A DNA stretch of 37,226 nt from Planctomycetaceae bacterium (lineage in GTDB: Bacteria > Planctomycetota > Planctomycetia > Pirellulales > Thermoguttaceae): positions 1-37,226 of the forward strand of contig WRCR01000002.1 of NCBI GenBank assembly GCA_009783865.1. The letters are read 5' to 3'. The position numbers and the translations under genes were made by a program. A model generated the notes under the pieces. That model searched no databases. It was not told the origin of the DNA and saw nothing but the letters and a program-made list of their open reading frames with translations. Numbering within the stretch: the stretch's first letter is position 1; every line of letters starts with the position of its first letter. Of this stretch, positions 17,056-24,810 are shown one piece after another.

Positions 17056-17193
17056 TTCATAGCGGCAGTCGGAGGCGGCGTTATCGATGACAATGTCCGT
17101 GACTTTGCCCTGAAACGCGGCTTATTCGTCATTATGCAATCCGGCAAGAACATCGAAGTCATTCAACCCAAAGGCAAGCCGAAGGTGTGGTAG
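17056..17193 (+). pseudogene. C-terminal remnant of a nuclease-like (DUF3782-type) protein
   Basis: The stretch FIAAVGGGVIDDNVRDFALKR followed by GLFVIMQSGKNIEVIQP and ending KGKPKVW resembles the C-terminus of PD-(D/E)XK-superfamily hypothetical proteins that pair a coiled coil with a small nuclease domain. The N-terminal part is missing. The frame upstream (from 16879) is unlike the family and overlaps the preceding gene, and a promoter-like site with a short ATG frame precedes the fragment. Read as the decayed tail of a lost gene. Confidence 0.5.
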
Positions 17194-17286
17194 GTGCCGA
17201 CGACACAGTCGCTGGCTCTCTACCGCGGATACCGCCGTTTGCCGGCAATTTAGAAATCCTTGTACGCTAATTCGACACGTTGTCAA

Positions 17287-18423
17287 CTAAAACGTCACAC
17301 TTTCGCTGCCGTTGATGCTGCCTACTGCGCCCCAAATGCCCCAAGGCGATTTACCAACGTGGTTGGTGCCGGGGTTACTTACCGGTGTTTGATTCGGGTC
17401 TCCGCAGTTGATTGTATCAGATACAAAACGTACCGAACCGTCGACAAGCGAAGTGTTTACACCGCCGGAATGATAACTTGCCGCAGAAACCAGTGTTCTT
17501 GTATCCGGCTGCCCCTCGGAATACCCGCAGGTAACACTGTTGGGCGGCAGTATGGGATGAAATCCAGTGTGATGAGCGCGGTGAGCAGCCCACGAAGCAC
17601 CGACAAACCGCTCAAAACTGCCGTAGCAAAGCGCGCCGGGAATTTCATTACCCGATGCCTTTTGCAAACACTCAAGCGGAGGAGTAGTACCGTTGCTGGC
17701 AAGCGCGAGGTATGCGGTGTCTTTCCGAATATGACCGCGGGTTGCCGCCGCATCCCGGACGTTATGAATAGTGCGCTCACTGAAAAGCAGTGTATTACTG
17801 GTTCCGTCCGAGATGGAAGCCATCTTTATTTTTCCGTATTTACTGGATTGAAAGACAGCACGATTAGTATTTTCGTCATCATCTCTCCGGTAGAAATCGC
17901 CGTAATTTCCGCCGTAACTGCACTTGCCGGCGCGGTTGGCATCTGTTTTTTGTGAATTACCTTCGGACGGACAAAGAAACGTTAGAATTTCGGCTTGGGC
18001 TGGATTGCCGGTCCCCGTGCCGGATGCCACATTCCAATACGAGGTTGTCGTCTTGTCGCAATTTCTCTGGGCTATAGCATCATAGACAGATGCCTGTTCG
18101 ATGTGCGGCAGACACGGAACAAAAGGTCCCATGAATGTTATCGCCCAGTCCTTGGTTTCCTGGGCAGTTCCCCCGTCAACGTAGGGAGCGTATTTGATTC
18201 CCATTGTTGACTGGGCGCAGCGGTGCGGAAATATCCCGTGCGTATCGTGATGGTTGTGACACGCCAGAGAGAGTTGTTTCAGATTGTTGGTACAACTCAT
18301 TCTTCTCGCCGCCTCGCGGGCTGCTTGAACAGCGGGCAAAAGCAAAGCGATGAGAACGCCGATAATGGCAATGACTACGAGAAGTTCAACAAGCGTGAAG
18401 GCAAATTTATTATTTATTTTCAT
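17287..18423 (-). CDS. DUF1559 prepilin-like protein (H-X9-DG), copy 4
   Basis: 378 residues from the ATG at 18423, preceded by GAGG at 9 nt. The frame's upstream TTG (18438) lies at the ribosome binding site itself and is rejected. Short leader (MKINNKFA), [14 protein letters not shown] helix from residue 9, [16 protein letters not shown], and [12 protein letters not shown] (H-X9-DG) near the C-terminus. It is more diverged from the 4-7.6 kb trio in the middle ([14 protein letters not shown]) and ends [14 protein letters not shown]. It lies next to copy 5 on the same strand, separated by an inverted-repeat region, so the two may form a unit. Confidence 0.92.
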   Translation of the reverse strand: MKINNKFAFTLVELLVVIAIIGVLIALLLPAVQAAREAARRMSCTNNLKQLSLACHNHHDTHGIFPHRCAQSTMGIKYAPYVDGGTAQETKDWAITFMGPFVPCLPHIEQASVYDAIAQRNCDKTTTSYWNVASGTGTGNPAQAEILTFLCPSEGNSQKTDANRAGKCSYGGNYGDFYRRDDDENTNRAVFQSSKYGKIKMASISDGTSNTLLFSERTIHNVRDAAATRGHIRKDTAYLALASNGTTPPLECLQKASGNEIPGALCYGSFERFVGASWAAHRAHHTGFHPILPPNSVTCGYSEGQPDTRTLVSAASYHSGGVNTSLVDGSVRFVSDTINCGDPNQTPVSNPGTNHVGKSPWGIWGAVGSINGSESVTF

Positions 18424-18489
18424 TATATTAGTCCTCAAAAAGAAAAAAGATTTATAAGATGACGATGATACCGACGATTTTTGCTGTTT

Positions 18490-18550
18490 GAACCGCTAAT
18501 TAAATGATTAGTATGAAAAATCACCGTAACCAGTTAATCAGCGGTTCAGA
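18490..18550. repeat. Imperfect long inverted repeat GAACCGCTAATTAA...TTAATCAGCGGTTC
   Basis: The spacer between DUF1559 copies 4 and 5 has arms of about 14 bp with one mismatch or bulge, enclosing AAAATCACCGTAACCA. A related sequence, in the opposite orientation and with an insertion, lies after DUF1559 copy 3 (7627-7675), sharing AAATCACSGTAAYCA and GCGGTTCAG. Probably a repeat that travelled with these genes. A terminator role is possible. Confidence 0.55.
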
Positions 18551-18556
18551 AATTTG

Positions 18557-19756
18557 CTACAATGTTGTGCTTTCGCCGCCGTCTACACTGCCGAGTGCGC
18601 CCCAAACACCGTAGGGACTCTTGCCGACAGTAACATCGGTTTCGTCCATTCCTGCTGTCCGGCAGTTGATGGTATCGCTGACAAACTGCACGCTGCCGTC
18701 AACTCTTCCAACTTGAACACCGCCCGAATGATACGACTGCGCCGTAAAAATACCATACGTGGTGCTTGGTGTTCCTGAAGATTGGCCGCCAGTCCAGCCG
18801 TTGCCGGTACAACTGGGACCATTGGGCGGTATCACCGTATTAAAACCGGTTACTGATGCCATTCCGTGAAATACGGCGCACTGGCGGCGGGCATCAGTAG
18901 TGACGGCAGTATAAAGTTTCCTGTCAGTTGTGCTGATAGCATTCCAGCAGGTTGTTAACGGAGTGGTTGTGTTCACACTGACACTGGAATGACTGCCGCG
19001 TACACTGTAACTGCCCTGCGTTTTCGCCGCAGGACATTCACTAAACATTACCGTATTACTGGTGCCATCGGTAACGGCTTTCATTCCTATCCATATATCA
19101 CCAGCAGAGAAACAACCGCGGGTTCTGAAGTCATTTCGGCACATGTTGGTATATGCGTCGCCGAAACAGGCAACGTAACTTCCTCTCGCGCCCTTGCTTG
19201 GCATATAAGACGGGTCGGAACCGAAAGAGTCAGAAGGACAAATAAACGGAATAATTTGCCCATAAAGTTCCGGCATGTGGGATTCCGTGGTCTCTTTGTT
19301 GGTGTCGGCATCAACGTACTTACTGCCGGGCAGAACCGTCGAGGTACCGTTGTCGGGTCTGACATTGTAATTGAAGTAGTTTTGCACCAGTCCGTCGTAG
19401 CGCGACTGCTGTTCCACGAACGGCAGAAGTTTCGACAGCGAATTCCAATATCGGCTGGCTAATCCCGGATACTTTGAGACCACGAAACTGGTGCAGCCCG
19501 CAGGAAACGCACCGCAAACATCGTGATAGTTCTGCATACCCAGCACGATTTGTTTGACATGGTTGCTGCACGACATTCTTCTTGCCGCCTCGCGGGCGGC
19601 TTGAACGGCAGGCAAGAGCAATGCGATAAGAACGCCGATAATGGCGATAACGACGAGAAGTTCAACGAGAGTGAATGCTGACCGGCGATGGTCATCGCCG
19701 GCTACTAATTCGTTTCCCCCCCTCAAATCACCTAGATTAAAAATCGTCTTTTTCAT
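18557..19756 (-). CDS. DUF1559 prepilin-like protein (H-X9-DG), copy 5, with extended leader
   Basis: 399 residues from the ATG at 19756, with AGGAG 8 nt upstream; the longer frame to 19858 lacks support. The leader is 27 residues ([20 protein letters not shown] followed by DDHRRSA) before [14 protein letters not shown], against about 7 in copies 2-4. GDLRGGNE is shared with copy 1 through a 21-bp identity containing seven G (19709-19729). The next part is a perfect palindrome (19682-19701). HSGGVQVGRVDG supplies H-X9-DG, and the protein ends [14 protein letters not shown]. Whether prepilin peptidase processes such long leaders is not known from the sequence. Confidence 0.92.
   Translation of the reverse strand: MKKTIFNLGDLRGGNELVAGDDHRRSAFTLVELLVVIAIIGVLIALLLPAVQAAREAARRMSCSNHVKQIVLGMQNYHDVCGAFPAGCTSFVVSKYPGLASRYWNSLSKLLPFVEQQSRYDGLVQNYFNYNVRPDNGTSTVLPGSKYVDADTNKETTESHMPELYGQIIPFICPSDSFGSDPSYMPSKGARGSYVACFGDAYTNMCRNDFRTRGCFSAGDIWIGMKAVTDGTSNTVMFSECPAAKTQGSYSVRGSHSSVSVNTTTPLTTCWNAISTTDRKLYTAVTTDARRQCAVFHGMASVTGFNTVIPPNGPSCTGNGWTGGQSSGTPSTTYGIFTAQSYHSGGVQVGRVDGSVQFVSDTINCRTAGMDETDVTVGKSPYGVWGALGSVDGGESTTL
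19682..19701. repeat. In-frame palindrome inside the DUF1559 copy 5 leader
   Basis: CCGGCGAT-GGTC-ATCGCCGG, a perfect 8-bp stem and 4-nt loop, encodes part of AGDDHRR just before the FTLVE motif. It has the same position and format as the palindrome in copy 1 but a different stem sequence. Confidence 0.8.
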
Positions 19757-19897
19757 TCCAAATTCTCCTGATTGCAAAGTTATTAAACAAAATTTACTAA
19801 GGTTGCCAGTAAAACAATTACCGACATTCATTGTAGCACACTTTTGTGATGTTTTCAAGAGAAAAATCTTCGGTTAGGCAAATTTTGTGGAAAATTG

Positions 19898-21127
19898 TCA
19901 ACCGATAATCTTTTTTGCCGCTGCCGTCAACGGCGACGATACACTGTCAACTTCCTGCAACAACGAAGCAAGGCGTTCTTTGCTCTGCTGAATGCTCTCC
20001 GGTGTTGACAGCCAATCAATCAAACATGCTGCCGCTTCTTTTGACTTATCCGTGCAAGTTAGAAATTCGGGAAACAACATCTTGCTGCGGGTTTCAACAT
20101 CCGCCTCCGCCGGAATGAATCGGACTGCATCGCCGTAAAAGACCGGCGTTTCACCGGTTGTTTCGTTTCTGTGTCTGTCAAGTTCCAGCAGGTTCACCAG
20201 TGTTATCGAAGGCGTTCTCCGAAAAAACCGTTGAATGAAAAACGGAAGCCGACCGACTCTGTAATAAATGACTGCCGGCTTGTTGCAGGCAAGTGATTCC
20301 AAAGAAACCGAGCCGGAAACCGCAAGACAGCAAGATGCCAGCCGAAGTAATTCCGGCGTTTTACCAACAAAGACCGGTATCATAAGTCCGCGCTGCTCTA
20401 ACATCTTGCGTATGAAAGCCGCTTGCGTTTCTTTGAAAGCGGCAAACACCGGTCGGACTTTCGGAACAGCAGCACGGACAATTTCAACGGCGAAAAGTAT
20501 ATCGGCAAGATTGCCGTGTACTTCCTGGTCACGCGAGCCGGGCAAAAGTGTCAGAATAGGTTCATCGCCGCATTGCTTGCGGAATGATTCCATAAAAGCG
20601 GTGTCGGGCTGATACTGACGCGTCTCTTCAAAGAAGGGATGTCCGATGTAGTCCGTTTCAATACCGTGTTTTTCAAACCAGCGTTGTTCAAACGGCAGCG
20701 GAGAGAAGACCTTGTCGACGTACCGCTTCATTTTTTTGACTCGCCATGAAGCCCAACTCCAGATTTGCGGCGGCATAAAGTAATAGACGGGAATCCCGTA
20801 TTTCTTGGCGCATTTCGCAACATGCCAGTTGAAGCCCGGATAATCAACGAGTATAACAGCATCAATTTTTTCGGAGGCGAAGACCGCTTCGGCTTGTTTC
20901 AGAAAGTTGCGGAAGAGGAAATAATTCGCAAGGGGTTTCTTCAGCCACATCACGGCGTGCTGTGTTAAGTCGGCAAGGAGTTTGCAGTTGCTGCTTTGCA
21001 TTTTGGGACCGCCGAAACCGATACATTCCGTTTCCGGTTCGAGGGAGCGGAGGCGGTCAATCAGATGAGCGGCGTGCAGGTCGCCGCTGGGTTCACCGGC
21101 AGAGAAAAACAAACGCAGGTTGTTCAT
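19898..21127 (-). CDS. lpxB: Lipid-A-disaccharide synthase
   Basis: Joins UDP-2,3-diacylglucosamine and lipid X to form the lipid A disaccharide at the inner face of the cytoplasmic membrane. 409 residues. The GT19 hallmarks are present: FFSAGEPSGDLHAAHL at 7-22, IGFGGPKMQ, VDYPGFNWHVA, PPQIWSWASWRVKKMKRYVD, LPGSRDQEV, and a C-terminal SGSVSLE with the ACNKPAVIYYRVG segment. The ATG overlaps the stop codon of the upstream methyltransferase (ATGA, 21124-21127), and only a weak GGA precedes it. Its translation is probably coupled to, or newly dependent on, the methyltransferase array. No other lpx gene is in the window. Confidence 0.93.
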   Translation of the reverse strand: MNNLRLFFSAGEPSGDLHAAHLIDRLRSLEPETECIGFGGPKMQSSNCKLLADLTQHAVMWLKKPLANYFLFRNFLKQAEAVFASEKIDAVILVDYPGFNWHVAKCAKKYGIPVYYFMPPQIWSWASWRVKKMKRYVDKVFSPLPFEQRWFEKHGIETDYIGHPFFEETRQYQPDTAFMESFRKQCGDEPILTLLPGSRDQEVHGNLADILFAVEIVRAAVPKVRPVFAAFKETQAAFIRKMLEQRGLMIPVFVGKTPELLRLASCCLAVSGSVSLESLACNKPAVIYYRVGRLPFFIQRFFRRTPSITLVNLLELDRHRNETTGETPVFYGDAVRFIPAEADVETRSKMLFPEFLTCTDKSKEAAACLIDWLSTPESIQQSKERLASLLQEVDSVSSPLTAAAKKIIG

Positions 21128-22092
21128 GAACTTGTTTTCCTAACTAATACCCTCGCAAAACATTTTTTGCCGTTAATACAAGGGTGATATACCTTATCAT
21201 CAATAAGAGCATACCCTTTTTCCAATAAACCGTTTAATATAGAGCGGGCGGATACAGCAAACGGCTTCTTATAATCACTTGGAATATAACAATTATCGAC
21301 AATTAACGTTTTTGAATCATCATACCTTTTATACTTTTCCGGTATATCTTTTAACGGTATTATTTTAAGATGGTTATACTTTTGTCTGTTTTTTATAGGG
21401 ATATTTGTGTACCAGGTTCCTGCTGCTCTTGTTAATTCCCTTTTAGATGTTAGATACCAATCGACTCTGTTATACCCAGCCCATGCTTTACCCTCTTTGA
21501 AATATGGAATAAAAGCAAGAGTTATCGGATTTGTTATGTTGGAAATAATAAGAAACTTCTTGCCGCTTTCAATAATCATTCTCCAATAGTCGATTGCTCT
21601 GGAAAACGGCGGATTCGTACATACGATGTCGGTATCCTCACGAAGTATTTTCAAGGACAATGGGTCATCAAAACTGCCGGTATAATTTTTCGGATATTCC
21701 TTTGTTCCTATTTCGCTGAATCCGTTTTTCGTAAAAATGTAACCCTTCGGTCCTTGATTGAATAAGTCAACCTTTCCGCCGTAATGAGTACATATCAGTT
21801 TTTTTATTCCTAACTCTTTGAATTTTTTCAAGAAATATAATGCGAAAGCAGATGTTGTTCTTTCGTTATTACCGACTGCGTCATCGCAATTACAAAAGAC
21901 GACTTTGTTTTTCCAAACCGATTTGGGATACATGTCTAACTCTTTTTCGACATCTTCGTACCGTGTAAAAAATTCGTCATTATCGGCTCTTTGGGCTCTG
22001 TGAAGTAATGTTTGCCTTGTCACACCCCTTTCTTCAAGCGTCGGGGTTGTTTTTTTAATTATCTTTTCCTGCTCCGATTTGTTCTTTGCCAT
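21124..22092 (-). CDS. EcoRI-type adenine-specific DNA methyltransferase, stand-alone copy (array copy 1)
   Basis: 322 residues, similar in length to M.EcoRI (about 325). Motifs: NDEFFTRYEDVEKEL (38-52), VVFCNCDDAVG (64-74), KKLICTHY and the catalytic/binding motif NPPF at 160-163, then KKFLIISNITNP and a GYNRVDWYL segment. N6-adenine methylation is expected. The first nine residues (MAKNKSEQE) are the same as in the two fusion copies, after which the sequence jumps to KIIKKTTPTLEERG, so it lacks exactly the nuclease module (about 112 residues). AGGAG lies 7 nt before the ATG, in a spacer identical to that of copy 2. Its C-terminus (RKTSS) differs from the others and overlaps lpxB. Visibly more A+T-rich than lpxB and the sulfotransferase. 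Confidence 0.88.
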   Translation of the reverse strand: MAKNKSEQEKIIKKTTPTLEERGVTRQTLLHRAQRADNDEFFTRYEDVEKELDMYPKSVWKNKVVFCNCDDAVGNNERTTSAFALYFLKKFKELGIKKLICTHYGGKVDLFNQGPKGYIFTKNGFSEIGTKEYPKNYTGSFDDPLSLKILREDTDIVCTNPPFSRAIDYWRMIIESGKKFLIISNITNPITLAFIPYFKEGKAWAGYNRVDWYLTSKRELTRAAGTWYTNIPIKNRQKYNHLKIIPLKDIPEKYKRYDDSKTLIVDNCYIPSDYKKPFAVSARSILNGLLEKGYALIDDKVYHPCINGKKCFARVLVRKTSS

Positions 22093-22121
22093 GAGTACTC
22101 TCCTAATCTGCGGATTTCTCC

Positions 22122-23414
22122 TTATACTTTCTTAACTAATACCCTTCCGAAACACTTTTTACCATCCACGTATGGAAAGTACTGATTATCTTTAACAATT
22201 TTATAACCTTTTTCTAATAAACCATTTAGGAGCGGACGAACAGATACAGCAAACGGTTTCTTATAATCGCTTGGAATATAACCGTGATTTACGATTAACA
22301 TTTTTGAATCATCATACTTTTTGTATTTTGCCGGTATATCTTTCAACGGCATTATTTTTAAGTGTCTGGATTTCGGTCTTTTTTTTATGGGAATGTTTGT
22401 GTACCAATGTCCGGCGGCGGCTAATAATTCTCTTTTAGGATTTAAGAAATTATCAACACTGTTGTACCCGGGCCATGCTTTACCGTTCATAAAATACGGA
22501 ATAAAAGCCGGAGTTACAACATTCGATATATTAGAAATAATGATAAAACGCTTGCCGCTTGTAATGAGCATTTGCCAATAGTCCCGCGCTCTTGAAAACG
22601 GAGGATTCGTGCAGACGATGTCGGCATCATCACGAAGAATTTTCAAGGACAGCGGGTCATCAAAACTGCCTGTGTATTTTTGGGGAAATTCCTTGATTTC
22701 CCTAAATCCGGTTTTTGTAAAGATATAACCTCTTGGTCCTTGATTAAATAAGTCAACTTTCCCTGCGTAATGTGTACAGATTAGTTTTTTTAATCCTAGT
22801 TCCTCAAACTTTCTCAAAAAATATAGAGCGAAAGGCGACGTTGTTATTGCATCAGTACCCACTGCGTCATCGCAGTTGCAGAAAACGGCTTTGTTTTTCC
22901 AAATGGACTTTGGATAAATGTTTAATTCTTTTTCGACATCTTCGTATCGTGTAAAAAACTCGTCATTGTCAGCGTTCTGTGCTTTTTGCATTACGTCTTT
23001 CTTCGACATACCTCTTTCTTCAAGCGTCGGAGTTGTTTTTTTAATTATCTTTACGATTTGCTTTTTGTCTTCTTTCTTGATGAAAATTTCTTCAACAAAC
23101 GACGCGTGTGACTTTATAAAACTAACATACCTCTCAAACAACGTCTGATTATAAAAATAAATTTCTTTGCTTTTTTCTTCACGCAGGAAAACGTATTCTT
23201 TTTCAATATCCCTTTCAACTCGTGTCATATTTTTTACTTTACATGTGAAGAGATAAGCATAGACATTGTCCTTGGACTTGCCCGTCATAGAGTTATATTC
23301 TTTGAGCCGCCGGTCAAGGTCATTCGTCTTGCCTATTTTGCACTTGGAAGGTTCCAGCGATGACTGCACGATGTAGATATACTGGTTTTCCTGCTCCGAT
23401 TTGTTCTTTGCCAT
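22122..23414 (-). CDS. GIY-YIG (T5orf172/MUG113-like) nuclease fused to EcoRI-type adenine methyltransferase (array copy 2)
   Basis: 430 residues. Residues 11-90 look like a T5orf172/MUG113 domain of the GIY-YIG superfamily: QYIYIVQS (Tyr12/Tyr14), KCKIGKT (Lys26), DLDRRLKEYN (Arg35/36), a candidate catalytic Glu67 (RVERDIEKEY) and EIYF at 84-87. A charged linker (EEIFIKKEDKKQ) leads to the methyltransferase, which starts near residue 122: NDEFFTRYEDVEKEL, VFCNCDDAVG, LICTHYAGKVDLFNQGPRG, NPPF at 270-273, and KRFIIISNIS. AGGAG precedes the ATG by 7 nt. It is separated from copy 1 by 29 bp identical to the spacer before copy 3. The nuclease and methylase in one chain suggest a self-contained restriction-modification enzyme, which is inference; target and activity are unknown. 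Confidence 0.85.
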   Translation of the reverse strand: MAKNKSEQENQYIYIVQSSLEPSKCKIGKTNDLDRRLKEYNSMTGKSKDNVYAYLFTCKVKNMTRVERDIEKEYVFLREEKSKEIYFYNQTLFERYVSFIKSHASFVEEIFIKKEDKKQIVKIIKKTTPTLEERGMSKKDVMQKAQNADNDEFFTRYEDVEKELNIYPKSIWKNKAVFCNCDDAVGTDAITTSPFALYFLRKFEELGLKKLICTHYAGKVDLFNQGPRGYIFTKTGFREIKEFPQKYTGSFDDPLSLKILRDDADIVCTNPPFSRARDYWQMLITSGKRFIIISNISNVVTPAFIPYFMNGKAWPGYNSVDNFLNPKRELLAAAGHWYTNIPIKKRPKSRHLKIMPLKDIPAKYKKYDDSKMLIVNHGYIPSDYKKPFAVSVRPLLNGLLEKGYKIVKDNQYFPYVDGKKCFGRVLVKKV

Positions 23415-23443
23415 GAGTACTCTCCTAATCTGCGGATTTCTCC

Positions 23444-24742
23444 TTATACTTTCTTAACTAATACCCTTCCAAAACAGCGTTCACCATTTACATACGGAAC
23501 ATATTCTTTATGTTCGACGAGTTTATATCCCTTTTCCAATAAACCATTTAATATGGAACGGACAGATACAGCAAAGGACTTCTTATAACCGCTTGGAATA
23601 TAACCATTATCGACAATCAACATTTTAGAATCATCGTATCTTTTGTATTTTGCCGGTATATCTTTCAACGGTATTATTTTTAGGTGTCTGGATTTCGGTC
23701 TTTTTTTTATGGGAATGTTTGTGTACCAATGCCCGGCTGCGGACACAAGTTCTCTTTTAGGATTTAAAAAATAATTAACACTGTTGTACCCGGGCAATGC
23801 TTTTCCTTCTTCAAAGTATGACATATAGGGCTGGTTCTTAACATTTGTTATATTAGAAATGATTATGAACTTTTTCCTGCTTGCGATAATTATTCTCCAA
23901 TAGTCCCTCGCTCTTGAAAACGGCGGATTCGTACAAACAATGTCGGCATCCTCGTTCAGTATTTTCAACGACAATGGATGGTCAAAACTGCCGTTATATT
24001 TTCTGGGATATTCCTTTGTTCCTATTTCGCTATACCCGGTCTTGGTAAAAATATAGCCCCGCGGTCCTTGATTGAATAAGTCAACGTTTCCCGCAAAATG
24101 CGTACAGATTAGTTTTTTTAATCCCAACTCTTTGAAATTTTCCAAAAAGTACAAGGCAAAGGGAGATGTTGTTATTTCGTCATCGCCCACTGCGTCATCG
24201 CAGTTGCAAAACACGACTTTGTTTCTCCAAATTCTTTTAGGATACATCGACAGTTCTTTTTCGACATCTTCGTACCTTGTGAAAAACTCGTCGTTCTTAA
24301 CCTTCTGTGCTTTTTGAAGTATTTCTTTTGTTGTCAGTCCTCGTTCTTTAAGCGTCGGAGTTGTCTTTCTGATTATCCTGACTATCTGTTTTTTATCATC
24401 TTGTTTGATAAAAATCTCTTTAACAAATAATGTGTGCGATTTTATAAACTTGACGTATACATTAAACCAATGAGGATTACAAAAATATATTTCCCTGCTT
24501 TTCTCTTCCCGCAGATTAAAGAATTGCTTCGCCATATCTGCTTCAATCCGCGCCATATTTTTGACTTGACACGTGAAGAGATAAGCATAGACGTTGTCTT
24601 TGGACTTGCCCGTCATATTGTTATACTCTTTGAGCCGCCGGTCAAGGTCATTCGTTTTGCCTATTTTGCACTTGGACGGCTCTAGCGATGACTGCACGAT
24701 GTAGATATACTGGTTTTCCTGCTCCGATTTGTTCTTTGCCAT
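23444..24742 (-). CDS. GIY-YIG nuclease fused to EcoRI-type adenine methyltransferase (array copy 3)
   Basis: 432 residues from the ATG at 24742, which matches the MAKNKSEQE leader of the other copies and has AGAGG close upstream. The longer frame to 24853 runs through a palindrome and a direct repeat and into the sulfotransferase gene, so it is rejected. Same domains as copy 2: YIYIV, KIGKTNDLDRRLKEYN, Glu67 in ARIEADMAKQF, EIYF, then DEFFTRYEDVEKEL, CNCDDAVG, NPPF and IIISNITN. About the first 60 codons are nearly identical in DNA to copy 2, whereas residues 65-120 of the nuclease module diverge much more. First gene of the array and probably of a transcript running into lpxB. Confidence 0.85.
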   Translation of the reverse strand: MAKNKSEQENQYIYIVQSSLEPSKCKIGKTNDLDRRLKEYNNMTGKSKDNVYAYLFTCQVKNMARIEADMAKQFFNLREEKSREIYFCNPHWFNVYVKFIKSHTLFVKEIFIKQDDKKQIVRIIRKTTPTLKERGLTTKEILQKAQKVKNDEFFTRYEDVEKELSMYPKRIWRNKVVFCNCDDAVGDDEITTSPFALYFLENFKELGLKKLICTHFAGNVDLFNQGPRGYIFTKTGYSEIGTKEYPRKYNGSFDHPLSLKILNEDADIVCTNPPFSRARDYWRIIIASRKKFIIISNITNVKNQPYMSYFEEGKALPGYNSVNYFLNPKRELVSAAGHWYTNIPIKKRPKSRHLKIIPLKDIPAKYKRYDDSKMLIVDNGYIPSGYKKSFAVSVRSILNGLLEKGYKLVEHKEYVPYVNGERCFGRVLVKKV

Positions 24743-24761
24743 ATAACCTCTGGTTTGTCCT

Positions 24762-24781
24762 CGGCGAGTTATCACTCGCCG
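24762..24781. repeat. GC-rich palindrome CGGCGAGT-TATC-ACTCGCCG
   Basis: Perfect 8-bp stem with a TATC loop between the sulfotransferase and the first methyltransferase fusion gene. Next to it is a direct repeat CGTAATGATGAATT (24784-24813). It could be a terminator or processing site at the upstream edge of the array. Confidence 0.8.
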
Positions 24782-24810
24782 CTCGTAATGATGAATTTCG
24801 TAATGATGAA

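Noticed and set aside
17260-17955. 231-codon plus-strand frame opposite DUF1559 copy 4
   Set aside because: DUF1559 is well supported on the minus strand; the plus frame shows no recognisable motif or start signal.
21124-24742. The array as part of a prophage or integrative element
   Set aside because: No integrase, phage structural gene, tRNA or clear att repeats flank it; only tandem duplication between housekeeping-type genes is visible.
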